DNA of 64,000 bases. It comes from Porphyra umbilicalis. Taxonomy: Eukaryota > Rhodophyta > Bangiophyceae > Bangiales > Bangiaceae. The notes beneath the pieces are model-generated. The model was not told the DNA's origin and made no database searches. It worked only from the letters and a program-made list of their open reading frames with translations. The position numbers and the translations under genes were made by a program. The stretch's first letter is position 1, and each line of letters starts with the position of its first letter. This document shows positions 30,001-39,003 of the stretch, one piece after another. The stretch is taken from contig KV918788.1 in assembly GCA_002049455.2 (NCBI GenBank), positions 310,001 through 374,000 on the forward strand. The letters run 5' to 3'.

Positions 30001-31574
30001 AGGTACTCGACGGACGTCTGGAAGAACTGGCACTTCTTGGCTTTCAACGTGACGCCGGCCCGACCCAAGCGGGTCAGGGCTTCGTCGAGCGCTTTCAAGT
30101 GGTTCTCCGGGGTGTCGGAGAAGACGATGACATCGTCGAGGTAGACAAGGCACGTTTGCCAGGTCATCCCGGACAGGATGATGTCGAGGGCACGTTGGAA
30201 GGTCGCAGGAGCGTTGGTGAGGCCGAAGGCCATCTTCAGGTACTCGTACGTGCCCATGTGGCAGGTGAAAGCGGTCTTGTCGATGTCGTCCAGGGCCATG
30301 GGTATCTGCCAATACCCGGCATTGCAGTCGAGCGTTGAGAAGACGCGGGCGTCTCCTAGCGAGTCGATGCAATCCTCCATCCGCGGGATGGGATAGGAGT
30401 CCTTCTTGGTCACCGCATTGAGACGACGGTAGTCGACGCAAAAGCGTGGCGACCCGTCTTTCTTGGGGACGACAACGACAGGGCTGGCCCATTCACTGGT
30501 ACTTGGTCGGACGACCTTGGCTTCCAGCATCCGATTGACCTCGTCACGGATCATGTCACGGGCATGGTGACCCGCGCGGTACGGTTGCTGCCGTATCGGC
30601 TTCGTCCCGGGTTGGACCTCCACGCGGTGGACGGTGGCGTCGATGGAGCCGAGCGTCCCGTCCAGCATATACGCATGGCGGCGGATGAGTGCCTGGACAT
30701 CCGGGAGTAGCCGGTCGGGTACGCCAGAGAGATCGACTTGGTCTAGCACCGCTTCTGCGGTCGCGGTGGGCGATGCCGCGTCGTCAGTGACGAGCAGGCA
30801 GTCGACATCGTCGACCTGGCTAACGGTAGCGAGGATAGTTCCCTTGCGGAGGCAGACCGGTTTGTCGCTGAGGTTAGCGACTTCAACGCTGAAGCGTTGC
30901 CCCGGGACAACGACGGCCAACCCACGCGCCGTTTGACAGCGGTGATGCTTGTGAAGGCGGTTGTACGGCGCGACTAGGACCTGACCAACGAGGTCGGCGG
31001 TGACCAGCAGGGCCGTCCGGGTTTGCGGGGGCAGCACCCGTCGTTGCGCGAGGCGCACCGTCGCATCCTTCGGGGATCGGCGGCGTTCTTTCTTGCCGCG
31101 TGCCGTGCACGATAAGATGGGCACCGAAGCATCGGTGGACCATCTGACGCGTTGACGGCGCGGGTAGAGCGCCTGGACATGGCGGTTGATGAAACTGGTG
31201 CCGAGCAGCACAGGGACGGCGAGGCGCGGGACGACGACAAAGTCGACGTCCGTGGCGAAGCCACCGGAGCGCAGGCGTAGGGTGATCATGCCTCGGGCGG
31301 AGATAGGGTTTTTATTTGCGTCCACAATGTGGGGCAAATGAGGGCGTCGATGAAACCGCCGCTCCCAACCCGTGGGCAGGGCGTCCACCCGAATGATCGA
31401 GGGCCCGGCGCCTGTATCCAGGGTCGGTGTCATCAGCCGCATGCGAGCCTCGTCAAAGCCGAGGGCCGCGGGGATGGTATACTGCCGGTATACCGGAGCC
31501 AAGACACGGTGTATCCGTATCTTGGGACCCTGCGGGCTGGGGGCGCCACGGGGCGGCCGAGCCGCTAGCGGCAC
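27087..31574 (-). CDS. pol: Element A pol polyprotein
   Basis: An open frame of 1495 residues. Aspartic protease TLDTGAGPSIIR (52-62); reverse transcriptase FCVDYRRLN (378-386) and YLDD (478-481); RNase H IDVDACDTQLGC (627-638) and TDHECLSW; integrase with a zinc part ending CPPCAKNR (887-894), DRFLKLTR, LSDQGRQMDN and HPQTNGQVERYN (1007-1018); a chromodomain WEIDRLLAIRH... (about 1218-1266); then about 230 further residues. That tail includes VDLFTTAAATHLPRF (1365-1379), WANPPFSFLPQVLARI and ITLVAPRWQHQAWW (1427-1440), patterned like DIRS-type or phage Dam methyltransferase-like modules. It makes cDNA and integrates it. Pol starts just after gag in another frame, so expression must use a frame-change or re-initiation strategy of the family. 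Confidence 0.95.
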   Translation of the reverse strand: MPLAARPPRGAPSPQGPKIRIHRVLAPVYRQYTIPAALGFDEARMRLMTPTLDTGAGPSIIRVDALPTGWERRFHRRPHLPHIVDANKNPISARGMITLRLRSGGFATDVDFVVVPRLAVPVLLGTSFINRHVQALYPRRQRVRWSTDASVPILSCTARGKKERRRSPKDATVRLAQRRVLPPQTRTALLVTADLVGQVLVAPYNRLHKHHRCQTARGLAVVVPGQRFSVEVANLSDKPVCLRKGTILATVSQVDDVDCLLVTDDAASPTATAEAVLDQVDLSGVPDRLLPDVQALIRRHAYMLDGTLGSIDATVHRVEVQPGTKPIRQQPYRAGHHARDMIRDEVNRMLEAKVVRPSTSEWASPVVVVPKKDGSPRFCVDYRRLNAVTKKDSYPIPRMEDCIDSLGDARVFSTLDCNAGYWQIPMALDDIDKTAFTCHMGTYEYLKMAFGLTNAPATFQRALDIILSGMTWQTCLVYLDDVIVFSDTPENHLKALDEALTRLGRAGVTLKAKKCQFFQTSVEYLGHIMSPGEMRVHNKNLEALAKVGHPRTKTQLRSFLGMCNVYRRFVANYARIAAPLNQLTTKAYGDTLPTFTETQAAAFTRLRDALLHPPVLALPRRGAPFTIDVDACDTQLGCALLQEQQDGQFKPVGFYSRALQPEQRNYSATEKVCLGLVWAVLHLRHYVEGSRFTVRTDHECLSWIYRLTTATGRLLRWRLRLAEFDFEVKYKKGANHHLPDALSRVPTTGLDKKELDDDIPCFLLAQAARGTDANNFSAPLPPPPITAEELLRAQGADGRCQQLRAVIDSGKPTRFVLDEEGRLVRRQPTTDVMQVYNPEALRSRVMGLEHYPTTKGHPGVQRMYAAMKRCFYWESMIVDLYDFVRQCPPCAKNRLQERRHTSPMTLFPPKEPLTEVGIDILGPLLNTVDGNRYVFVMSDRFLKLTRTVALRRITAVTVASAFLTAWVAAYGPPDCVLSDQGRQMDNAFFRAVMKMLGTRCKYTTPYHPQTNGQVERYNRTLLNQIRAFCEEHPRQWDRLLPALSLAYNTCPHRATGMAPFDLLIPRRMPNLTVEGLAGSSPLASADGSPLMVKRAIIQGLKKLIPTVRASLDKYQARYKRDWDSRVRPKNKDLVVGDFVYLRSHRGGHKLLPKALGPFEILDTDGTYFVIDQGDGEGRVNSNDVTPAPRPVPGPDAKPHRLTQTPLPDVNSSDEDPTWEIDRLLAIRHDTDKGIVAKVRWATYGRGDDSWEPISGLPKHLVIRLAKQKKFTLPDDAFPTTPVVLAPPPRKPQWVCVAVQQHTDETGAMLVDVRWAFPAKSHEETVPALWASSLLAAFPDNPPAAHWALGRPAFEKLDAVWGPHTVDLFTTAAATHLPRFLPLSPADAARGCAAAFSVDWAVENGWANPPFSFLPQVLARITSYPCDITLVAPRWQHQAWWTLATRYCAARVQLNPPYPTFTVAGRTASSPPPVWRVVIFSFEKAHTTRVNACATA

Positions 31575-31582
31575 GCCCCATG

Positions 31583-33466
31583 TTAGTTTCCCGGCCCGGC
31601 AGGGGCAGGTGGGTCCACCGTTGGACTCGGATCCGGTTGAGGATCCCTGGGCGAGGCGCCGACCGTCTCGTCTCCGCTGAGGGAGCCGGTGTCGTCCGGC
31701 ACCAGCGGATCACCCCAGGGGTCCCCGGCGATGGCGGCCATCGCGTATTGCATACGACTCGGGCGTAAGGCAGGACGGGCCGCGCCAGGGGGTCCCGGGG
31801 CGACCGCAGGCGGCGCACCTGTCCCCATCGCCCGGTCGAGCGAAGGACAGACGCGGGCGTAGTGACCGAAACCGCGGCAGCGGTGGCACTGCACCTGGCT
31901 CAGGTGGACCAGAGCCGGCCGTCCCGCCGGACCGCCCGGTCGGGGAGACCATTGGGTTGCCGTTCTGGCCGACGGCGTCCGGGCCGCCAGTGGCGTAGGG
32001 TTGAATGCCTGGAACAGCTGCTGCGGTAGAGGCCGACCCATGGGGTTCCGGCTCTGTGGCGGCGTGGCCTCCGACGTCGTCGCTGGTGGCGCCGCCCAGA
32101 GGACCGGCTCGGCTTTTGCTCCGCTCCCGGCGCCCAGCTGCAGGACGCTCTTGGCCTTGGCGTACCGGTCGGCTTTGCCGGTGGTGACCTTGACCGAGCG
32201 GAGCCCATCGCCGATCTTCTGCGAAAGCGCCACGAGTTCGTCGAAGGTGGCGCATGTGCGGTCGGCCAGCTCGGCTTGGGCACGTACCGAGGGGTGGAGC
32301 CCTTTCAGGAACAGGTACCGTAGCTGCCCCGGGTTGTACATACCCATGAGCTGTCGGCCGAGCCTCATCAACCGCTGATAGAAAGCGCGTTCGCCTTCGT
32401 CTTGGCGCTGCTCCGCGGTGCGGAGGGCCATTTCGGCGGTGTGCAGGGCGTCCTCGGGTGCATAGCGGGTCAACAGATAGTTGATCGTGTGCGGGAAACT
32501 GGTACCGACGGCGCTGCCGTGTGCGCCATTAGTTTCCTGGACGAAGTCGTCCTTGGCCTCACCGCCAATGCGGTAGGCGAGGAGGTACGGGGCCTCGCCC
32601 AGAGTGACATCCATTTCGTCCGCGGCTGTGCGGAAGCGAGTGAGGAGCGCCAGGACGGCCAGCGGATCCGAGCCATCGAAGAGCGTGACGCCGTGGGATG
32701 GACCGTCCAGCAGGCGATGGCGCCTGCGGAGTTGGCTTGCTTGCGACCGGCCATACGTCGGATCCGCATTGCGGACGAGGTAGCGGCGGAAGTCGAGCAG
32801 CGACGAGAACGGGCCATGCTTGGACGTCAAGGGGAGCGGCCAGGGGATGACCGCCATTGGCGTCGAAACTGTCCGACCGGTGACCCGCGTGCGGGTGCGG
32901 CGCCGCAAGCGAACGCGGTGGCGCGCGGGGCCGGTGCTGTCACTGCTGCTGCTGCTGCTGGGGTCTCGGGGCGGCTTGTCGTCATCGGCAGACCGCGAAG
33001 AGCGGGCGTCGGGATCCGATCGTACGCCCGCGCTCCGCGAGGCCAACGGCGACGTTGAGGCAGCGGACCTGCGCGACCGGGGCCGGTCGCGCGGGGCCGG
33101 GGTGTTTGCCGGTATTGGGTCAGTGGGCCGGGGTCCACTGGCGGTCGACATCGGCAACGTCCCAGTTGGGTCGCGCAACGTTGTCTTGTCGGCGCGTAGC
33201 TCTCGGACGGACGCGGCCAACGTACGCACGAGCGTCGTTAACTCGGCGACCGCCGATTGCTCCGCGCGACGACTAGTATCGCCGAGGGAAGCGCCCGAGC
33301 CGCCCGAAGCGGGAGCCGCTGCGGTTGGATCGGGGAGACCAGAGGCATCGTGGGGAAGAGGGGGAGTCGTAGTCGCAGGGGCTGACCCGTCGGCCGTACG
33401 CCGAGCGTCAGCGCCCGTATCATGAGGGGGGGCAAAGCGCGGGGGATCGGCACCCCCGCTCGCCAT
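31583..33466 (-). CDS. gag: Element A gag
   Basis: Start chosen at Met 33466 (MASGGADPPRFAPPHDTG); the open frame extends a little upstream. The N-terminal third is Ser/Pro/Arg-rich. The middle has a retrotransposon gag-like helical core (LLAYRIGGEAKDDFVQET, TAEQRQDEGERAFYQRLMRL, MGMYNPGQLRYLFLKGLHPS). Near the C-terminus stands one zinc knuckle, CHRCRGFGHYARVC, of the CX2CX4HX4C type. It builds the virus-like particle and binds the element RNA. Confidence 0.92.
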   Translation of the reverse strand: MASGGADPPRFAPPHDTGADARRTADGSAPATTTPPLPHDASGLPDPTAAAPASGGSGASLGDTSRRAEQSAVAELTTLVRTLAASVRELRADKTTLRDPTGTLPMSTASGPRPTDPIPANTPAPRDRPRSRRSAASTSPLASRSAGVRSDPDARSSRSADDDKPPRDPSSSSSSDSTGPARHRVRLRRRTRTRVTGRTVSTPMAVIPWPLPLTSKHGPFSSLLDFRRYLVRNADPTYGRSQASQLRRRHRLLDGPSHGVTLFDGSDPLAVLALLTRFRTAADEMDVTLGEAPYLLAYRIGGEAKDDFVQETNGAHGSAVGTSFPHTINYLLTRYAPEDALHTAEMALRTAEQRQDEGERAFYQRLMRLGRQLMGMYNPGQLRYLFLKGLHPSVRAQAELADRTCATFDELVALSQKIGDGLRSVKVTTGKADRYAKAKSVLQLGAGSGAKAEPVLWAAPPATTSEATPPQSRNPMGRPLPQQLFQAFNPTPLAARTPSARTATQWSPRPGGPAGRPALVHLSQVQCHRCRGFGHYARVCPSLDRAMGTGAPPAVAPGPPGAARPALRPSRMQYAMAAIAGDPWGDPLVPDDTGSLSGDETVGASPRDPQPDPSPTVDPPAPAGPGN

Positions 33467-33687
33467 CGGAGATAGGTTGGCTTCTTGTCTCGAGATAGCA
33501 CAAACCCGGACACGACGGCACCACGGCCCGTCGGGCACCGTGGAGCGACTCCCCCGGCCTGCAACAACAGCCGCCGGGTGACCGGGACCACGAAGTGGTC
33601 ACGTCCCGTGAACCGTCAGGGGCGTCCGCACCGTTGTCACCGGGGCTCGCGAGAGGAGAGGCGTCCCTCGAAAGGGACGACGCCCTC

Positions 33688-33705
33688 TCCCCTGCTGCTC
33701 CACCA
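33688..33705 (-). other. Element A primer-binding site
   Basis: Two bases inside the 5' LTR the minus strand reads TGGTGGAGCAGCAGGGGA. It begins TGG, complementary to tRNA CCA-3'. Its complement would end a tRNA whose acceptor stem has A73 and U70, as in tRNA-Ala with a G3:U70 pair. The tRNA identity is inferred. Confidence 0.8.
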
Positions 33706-33707
33706 AG

Positions 33708-34074
33708 TGTGGCAACAAAGAAGGCGCGAACAAATACCCTAGAACCACACTGACAGTACAAAAGAGAAGGACCTTAAGGGTCAACCTACCGAGAGGACCT
33801 AGACGGCGCAAAGGCGCTCAGAGGCTAGGACTCGAGAGGGACGCCAAGATTTAGATGGCGAGCAAGACGGGGCGGCGCGGGGCAAGGCCGGCGCCGTAAT
33901 AACAAGACGAAAACAGACGAAAAAGAGAGACGTAAGAGTAGCCCCTGGCCCGGATAGGGGGGGCTAGTTAGGGAGGGACAGCCGTCCCACAGGCCGCATT
34001 CCGAAGTACGGAGAGACGGGCGCAAGTCCCGGCAGGGGCATAAGTACTGGACTTAGCCTCTGCCGAATGCAACA
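33708..34074 (-). repeat. Element A 5' LTR
   Basis: 367-bp partner of 23772-24138. It should contain the promoter and polyadenylation signals of the element. It is followed by the target duplication CCCAC. Confidence 0.95.
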
Positions 34075-34797
34075 CCCACGACAGTGTCTGGCCAGCCGTC
34101 GAGAGCAGGCGCTGAGGCGCCCTCGAATTGAGGCGCGGCGGCCGCAAGGGACCTCGTGGCCGTGCCAAAAAAGGGCGCGCGCGGCTGCCAGTCAGGCGGC
34201 ATGGCGTCCGGGGGCCCGACAAAAAGGCGCGCAGGCACCGCTGATTAATTTTGGTCCTAGGCCAGCACAATTGAACTTGATAATTTCATGCGTGAGTGCG
34301 GATCAACTCACCCGATTCCGTAATCGAGCGACGCCCTTCACTTCCACAACCCAGGCCAGCGCGCACCAGCTTGGAGCCCATGCCTGCTGCTCATTTGGTT
34401 GCCGGCTTGTCCGGAGCGATGGGAGACGAACGGCACCGCCGGTAGCTGCGGCGCGCGGTCCGGCCGGCGTGGGAGCCGACCAAGCCCGGGGGTGCGTGCC
34501 GAGAGCACTGTCTGTCTGCGGAGAGGGATGCTGTCAGTGCCACTAGGAGATTCGCAGGCCAGGAGGACGAGCGGCCATGATGTTGGCTGGTGCTAGAGGT
34601 GGAAGAGCCGCGGGGAGGTCGAGGTCAAGGGGCTCAGTCAAGCGGCCACCACCTCATATGACAACCACGGCCGTCTAGCCCTCGTCCGCGACGGATCCGT
34701 TCCCCAGTGTTGCTGTGCTCTTTCCCATGACTGTGCGCTTTCTATCCACGGTTCACATCACACCCCTGCCCCGCATCTCACGCCCCTGCAGTGCCTC
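34075..34797. other. Spacer between Element A and the tnp2-type transposase gene
   Basis: About 720 bases without a supported gene. Presumably it holds the promoter and terminal region of the DNA transposon whose transposase starts at 34798. I looked for a CACTA-like terminal repeat matching the far side and found no convincing pair. Confidence 0.4.
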
Positions 34798-37700
34798 ATG
34801 GCACATGGGGGCGGCCGTGTCCTCTGCGGATGCTTTGTGTGCCGTGGCAACAACGGCGGTGAGTCGAAGATGATCGGCAGGTCAACGTGGTTTAGGCACC
34901 AGGCCTTGATGACCGGCGAGCTTCCTTCTACTCCCCCACTCTCTGCCGGTGGTGCGATCGAGCCTGACGACGATGCGGTATCGGACGGCGGCAGCTCCGA
35001 GAGCGGCAGCCTCTTTCCCATCGATGCAGGTAGTACCTACCCTTTCGACGGTAGCAGCAGCAGCAGCGGCAGGAGCAGTAGCGGCCAAAGCAGCAGTAGC
35101 AATGGAGGCAGCAGCAGTAGCAGCAGCCCCTCTTCATTCTTTCTTCCCGATGGCTCGGGCGATGGGGGTACTGGAGAAGGCGGCGACGCTGTTGCGGTTC
35201 TGCGAGACCTGGAGGGTCTCAAAGCCAATGGCGTGTGCATCACCGAGAGGGCGTTCTTGTGGGGCGTGGACGACTTTGTGGGTTTTACCTTTGCCACCAA
35301 CCATGGGCTGTCGCGCGCCGCTGTGGCCGACTACCTCAAGCAGCGCGGTAGCCGACGGCACTACAACACCCCGTACCTGATCGGCCACTACATCGAGCAG
35401 TGCGTGCGGGTCGTCTCCGTTCCTGTGCCGTGTTGTCCCAATGGGTGCATGGCCTTTCCGCACCGCAGCGACGACGTTACAACGTGCCCCCACTGCGATG
35501 CCAACCTTTTCAAAGGGGAGCATGCCCCCGCCCTCACGACCCCGTACTGGCCGATCATCCCGTGGCTACGGCTCGTGCTCAATGACGAGATCATGTCATC
35601 GTACATCAAGCAGACGATGGCGCACGCGCGTGAGTGTGCCGCCGCTCCCTGGCAGCAGTACAGGGACTTTTACGACTCGGCCACGTTCCGGGACTTGTGC
35701 CGCCGCAATGTCATCACGAGCAACTATGACATCATGCTGGGAGCGGCGGTAGACGGCTACGACGCCTACGAACAGACGGGCGCCAAGGGTGTAATCATCT
35801 CTGTGATGATGCTGAGCCTGCCGGCAGATATGAGGTCCAAACTTGTGTGTATGCTGCCCGTGCTCATCACGCCCGGTCCGGGCGAGCCTGTGGACCTCGA
35901 CTCTTTCATTGTGCCGCTCATGACGGAGCTCGACTCGCTGGCTGCTGGCGTCGAGGGGGTGCAAGTGCACGGAGAGGATGAGCCCATCAAGCTGCGCGCC
36001 ATGCTGCTCCACACCTCCACAGACATGGTGGGGGGGGACAAGCTGACCCACATGACCGGGCACAGCGGCCGAGTTCCTGGTCGCCTCCGTCTGTTTTACG
36101 GCGTCGTCTCTGGGAGCAAGTACTACTATCCACCGAAGGACCCCACCACCAAGGAGGAGTTGTTCTCGGTGACGTCGCCGTCATCCAACCTTAGACCGCG
36201 CGGCAGCCTGCGGCGTCACGCAGACCACGTGGAGGCGATGCGGATGATGGGACGCCCGGCTGCGCACGTGCAGGCTGAGATCCGCCGGACGGGCGTGTCG
36301 GGCTGGTCCCCGCTTCTCAACCCTGGACCGAACACGCGCGCCGCTTTTCCATCCCTGTCGTACTTTCGGGCGCTTGGCCCGGCCGCGACCGCCCCATACG
36401 ACACAATGCACCTCTTCTTTTGTAATGTGGTCCCCAACCTTTGGGGGCTTTTGAGCGGGAAGCTCCGGGCAGGGACGGATGTGGTCGACGACTACCTGCT
36501 TTCGGCCGCGGTACGGGCCGACATGGGCAAGCAGTACAAGGCGGCGGCACGGACAGTGCCGGTACGGCAGGCGCGATCGATGCGCAACATCGACAAGCAC
36601 AGCGGGTCGTTCAAGGCTGTTGACTGGATGTTTTTCCTCCTAAGTGGTGCTGAAGCGCTGCTGTACGGCAGGGTTCCCGAGTACTTTTATCAGATGATCA
36701 TGTGCCTGTGCCGCGCGGGGCGACTGCTTTTTACGCCCGACCCGATTTCCAAGGCCAACCTCCTTAAGGCCGACGATGAGCTCAAGAAGTTCCTTTCAGC
36801 CTACTATGAGGAGGTGTACCGTGGGGAGCTGTCCCGCGTCCGCCTGTGCCGATACGTGTTTTCGGCGCTGCTAGACGTGGTGCCCAACGTCAAGCAGTGC
36901 GGGCCTGTCTGGTGCACGTGGCAGTTCCCATTGGAGCGGTTGATCGGGACGCTGCCCGGAATGGTCCGCAGCCGGTCGCGCCCGCACGCGTCGCTTGTCA
37001 ATGCCATCTCCAAGAGGCATCGTTCTGAGCTCATCCTTGCTTTTGCTAATGGCAACTGCCCCGCCGAGTGGGCGGCGGCGATTGGTGCTGATGCGGTCGT
37101 GGCTGAAGTTGATGCAGACGCGCAGGACGGCGGCGGCCCAGGTGATAATTGCAACGTCAACGATGGAGATGGCGGCGGCAGCGCTGAAGATAGCGGGTCT
37201 TATGGCAAGCGGTGGCGTTTACCGCTACCTAGCGAAGAGGATTGCGCAGTGATTCTTCTTCCTCCCGTTTCTGGGGCCTCAGAGCTCGACGGCGAACAGC
37301 TGACGGCTCTGCAGCAGTTTGACGCAACTCTCGCCGACGCCAATCCCACTCCCATCAAGTTCTTCCGCGTGCTGCTGCGGAACAAGGCGATTGTCGACGC
37401 GCGGGACAACCAGCCCCACATGCGCGCGGCCCGCCGGCGCACGTCGCTACTCCGCGTGCAGTCATCTGACCGCCGCCTGCTCCGAGGTGGCCGGGTGGAG
37501 ACTTTTGAACGCCGCACGTACGGTGTGGTTGAGCATTTCCTATTGTGTGACAGGCCTGGTGGTGTGACTGCTCTTGCTTTCTTTCGTCTGGTTTGCTCGC
37601 GGCAGGACCCGGCGGGGAGGTACGGCATTCCCGATGAGGTCCGAGGGATGGACGTGTTCACCTCATACGATGGGATGCGTCGCTACACTGACGTGATGTC

Positions 37701-37800
37701 CATTCTTGACTCCGTTGGTTGCTTGACGAGAGAGGGACGCCACCATGTTTTGTTCACGCGGGAGCCGTTTTCGATCATTGGTGCAGGGGAGAGTGCTTGA
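34798..37800 (+). CDS. tnp2/CACTA-type DDE transposase
   Basis: One uninterrupted frame of 1000 residues. The N-terminus has a Cys pair (CGCFVCRG) and long Ser/Gly runs. A zinc-like block CCPNGCMAFP...CPHCDANLF follows. The core matches Transposase_21 (tnp2) and the related Kyakuja-Dileera-Zisupton type: DGYDAYEQ (D319), LPADMRSKLVCMLPVLITPG, VDLDSFIVPLMTELDSLAAG, IKLRAMLLHTSTDM, GHSGRVPGRLRLFYG, YDTMHLFFCNVVPNLWGLL (D535) and WQFPLERLIGTLPG (E713). I suggest D319/D535/E713 as the catalytic triad. It would cut and move its element in the nucleus. GC is lower than in the host genes, and the frame is clean, so this is a recent copy. Which of the two related superfamilies it belongs to I cannot settle. 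Confidence 0.85.
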   Translation: MAHGGGRVLCGCFVCRGNNGGESKMIGRSTWFRHQALMTGELPSTPPLSAGGAIEPDDDAVSDGGSSESGSLFPIDAGSTYPFDGSSSSSGRSSSGQSSSSNGGSSSSSSPSSFFLPDGSGDGGTGEGGDAVAVLRDLEGLKANGVCITERAFLWGVDDFVGFTFATNHGLSRAAVADYLKQRGSRRHYNTPYLIGHYIEQCVRVVSVPVPCCPNGCMAFPHRSDDVTTCPHCDANLFKGEHAPALTTPYWPIIPWLRLVLNDEIMSSYIKQTMAHARECAAAPWQQYRDFYDSATFRDLCRRNVITSNYDIMLGAAVDGYDAYEQTGAKGVIISVMMLSLPADMRSKLVCMLPVLITPGPGEPVDLDSFIVPLMTELDSLAAGVEGVQVHGEDEPIKLRAMLLHTSTDMVGGDKLTHMTGHSGRVPGRLRLFYGVVSGSKYYYPPKDPTTKEELFSVTSPSSNLRPRGSLRRHADHVEAMRMMGRPAAHVQAEIRRTGVSGWSPLLNPGPNTRAAFPSLSYFRALGPAATAPYDTMHLFFCNVVPNLWGLLSGKLRAGTDVVDDYLLSAAVRADMGKQYKAAARTVPVRQARSMRNIDKHSGSFKAVDWMFFLLSGAEALLYGRVPEYFYQMIMCLCRAGRLLFTPDPISKANLLKADDELKKFLSAYYEEVYRGELSRVRLCRYVFSALLDVVPNVKQCGPVWCTWQFPLERLIGTLPGMVRSRSRPHASLVNAISKRHRSELILAFANGNCPAEWAAAIGADAVVAEVDADAQDGGGPGDNCNVNDGDGGGSAEDSGSYGKRWRLPLPSEEDCAVILLPPVSGASELDGEQLTALQQFDATLADANPTPIKFFRVLLRNKAIVDARDNQPHMRAARRRTSLLRVQSSDRRLLRGGRVETFERRTYGVVEHFLLCDRPGGVTALAFFRLVCSRQDPAGRYGIPDEVRGMDVFTSYDGMRRYTDVMSILDSVGCLTREGRHHVLFTREPFSIIGAGESA

Positions 37801-38380
37801 GCTTGATGTAGTGTCAATAGCACGCACGACGTGGAGGAATTTTGCGTTTTCCTCCTGCGCGGAATAGAAGCGCATGTGGTTGTCGATTTATCACTCGGCG
37901 ATTGCCTCAATCGGCAATTGTAGTAGTCAGGAACTTCATGTAAGCACGATGATCGAAGGAAATTATTGATCCGAGTGGCTGAGCCGCAAGGGGCTCGCCC
38001 CGCCTCCTCTCAACGCCGCTCCCCGGCACACTTTTTTCCCACGATGCGTCGAAGAGTCCCCCAGCGCTGCTTTCTCACTGCCATCTGCTGCATCCCCCTT
38101 CCGGTTGCGTGCTGCTGGGGGCGTGCTGGGGACGTGCTCGGGGCCAGGCCTCTGTAAGTGTTAGGTCGGACGCACTAGGCAGCTCTTTTGACTCAATAGG
38201 CTGCGTGTTTCCCGTAGGGCGCAGATGTGAGGGCGCTGATGGCGCCGACGTTGTGGCGGATGACGGCGTGGGTGCCAATAACGACGTGGACAGGCGTGAA
38301 GGTTGGCTCCCGTACCAGGGCGAGCACGGGGAGGACGTCGCAGTGAACAGCGGCACCTCCGCCGTGGGCGACGACGTGCC
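37801..38380. other. Spacer between the transposase gene and Element B
   Basis: No gene is supported. The segment 38204-38330 (TTTCCCGTAGGGCGCAGATG onward) shares short blocks with 20684-20790 and 21288-21402 and may be part of a small repeat family. The spacer ends with GTGCC, the target duplication of Element B. Confidence 0.4.
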
Positions 38381-38773
38381 TGTAGCATATCTCTGCTCCC
38401 AATTGGCAATTGGCCACGAGTAGCCCCCTTGACCGGCCGAATCCACGGATTTGTGTGACTCGGCTTGTGGCACGCCCTTTGGGGGGTTACTTCCGCATTG
38501 TTTATTTTTTATTGCTTGTTTGCTTGCCTGTCTTATCTGTCTGCCGGCACTCATTACGATCGCTTGATCGGATGGTCGATCGACCAGTGCCGTTGTTTGT
38601 ATTAAACCACCGTGGGTCCGGGGTCGCCGTCGTGGGCACCACCCGGCTCCCCATCGGATGCCCTTCAACAAAAGGTCTTCTTCCTCGCCGCGACGGCGAT
38701 AGAACTCGCTTTATTGCTTGGCTACGGTCGGTCTCAGTACACTGGTAATTGAACTAACGTTATTAATACCACA
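38381..38773 (+). repeat. Element B 5' LTR
   Basis: 393 bp, all but identical to 57589-57981. Confidence 0.95.
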
Positions 38774-38775
38774 TT

Positions 38776-38793
38776 TGGTGGAGCAGCAGGGGA
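38776..38793 (+). other. Element B primer-binding site
   Basis: TGGTGGAGCAGCAGGGGA, two bases past the LTR, identical to the sites of Elements A and C. The same tRNA, probably tRNA-Ala, is inferred. Confidence 0.85.
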
Positions 38794-39003
38794 TACCCTC
38801 GCCTTCATCGTGCCTCGCGGCACGGTGACCCCGAGAACTTTCTCGCTGCCTCGTGGCATTGTGACGTTGTCGATACGGTCGCTTGGCGCGCGGGGCGTAA
38901 GCCATCGACTTGTGGGCGTGGTGCCGGGGGCATCACGGTTGAGATCTCCGACGTTGGCGCGCAGGGCGTAAGCCAAGTCGGAACACTTTGTTCAGGTCCC
39001 AGT

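Larger units (their letters stand above)
23772..34074 (-). mobile_element. Element A: whole-looking Ty3-like LTR retrotransposon with chromodomain
   Basis: The element is 10.3 kb, reads on the minus strand, and is bounded by 367-bp LTRs (TGTTGC...GCCACA in its own sense) and a perfect 5-bp target duplication CCCAC (23767-23771 and 34075-34079). The LTRs differ at about three positions, so the insertion is young. Order in element sense: LTR, primer site, gag, pol (protease, reverse transcriptase, RNase H, integrase, chromodomain, C-terminal extension), then an extra coding region on the opposite strand, purine tract and LTR. RT-RH-IN order and a chromodomain place it in Ty3/gypsy near the chromoviruses. 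Gag and pol are open end to end, so it looks whole. Confidence 0.95.

Noticed and set aside
34075-38380. CACTA terminal inverted repeats around the tnp2-type gene
   Set aside because: CACTA occurs at 34541 and 38176, but neighbouring bases do not form an inverted pair.
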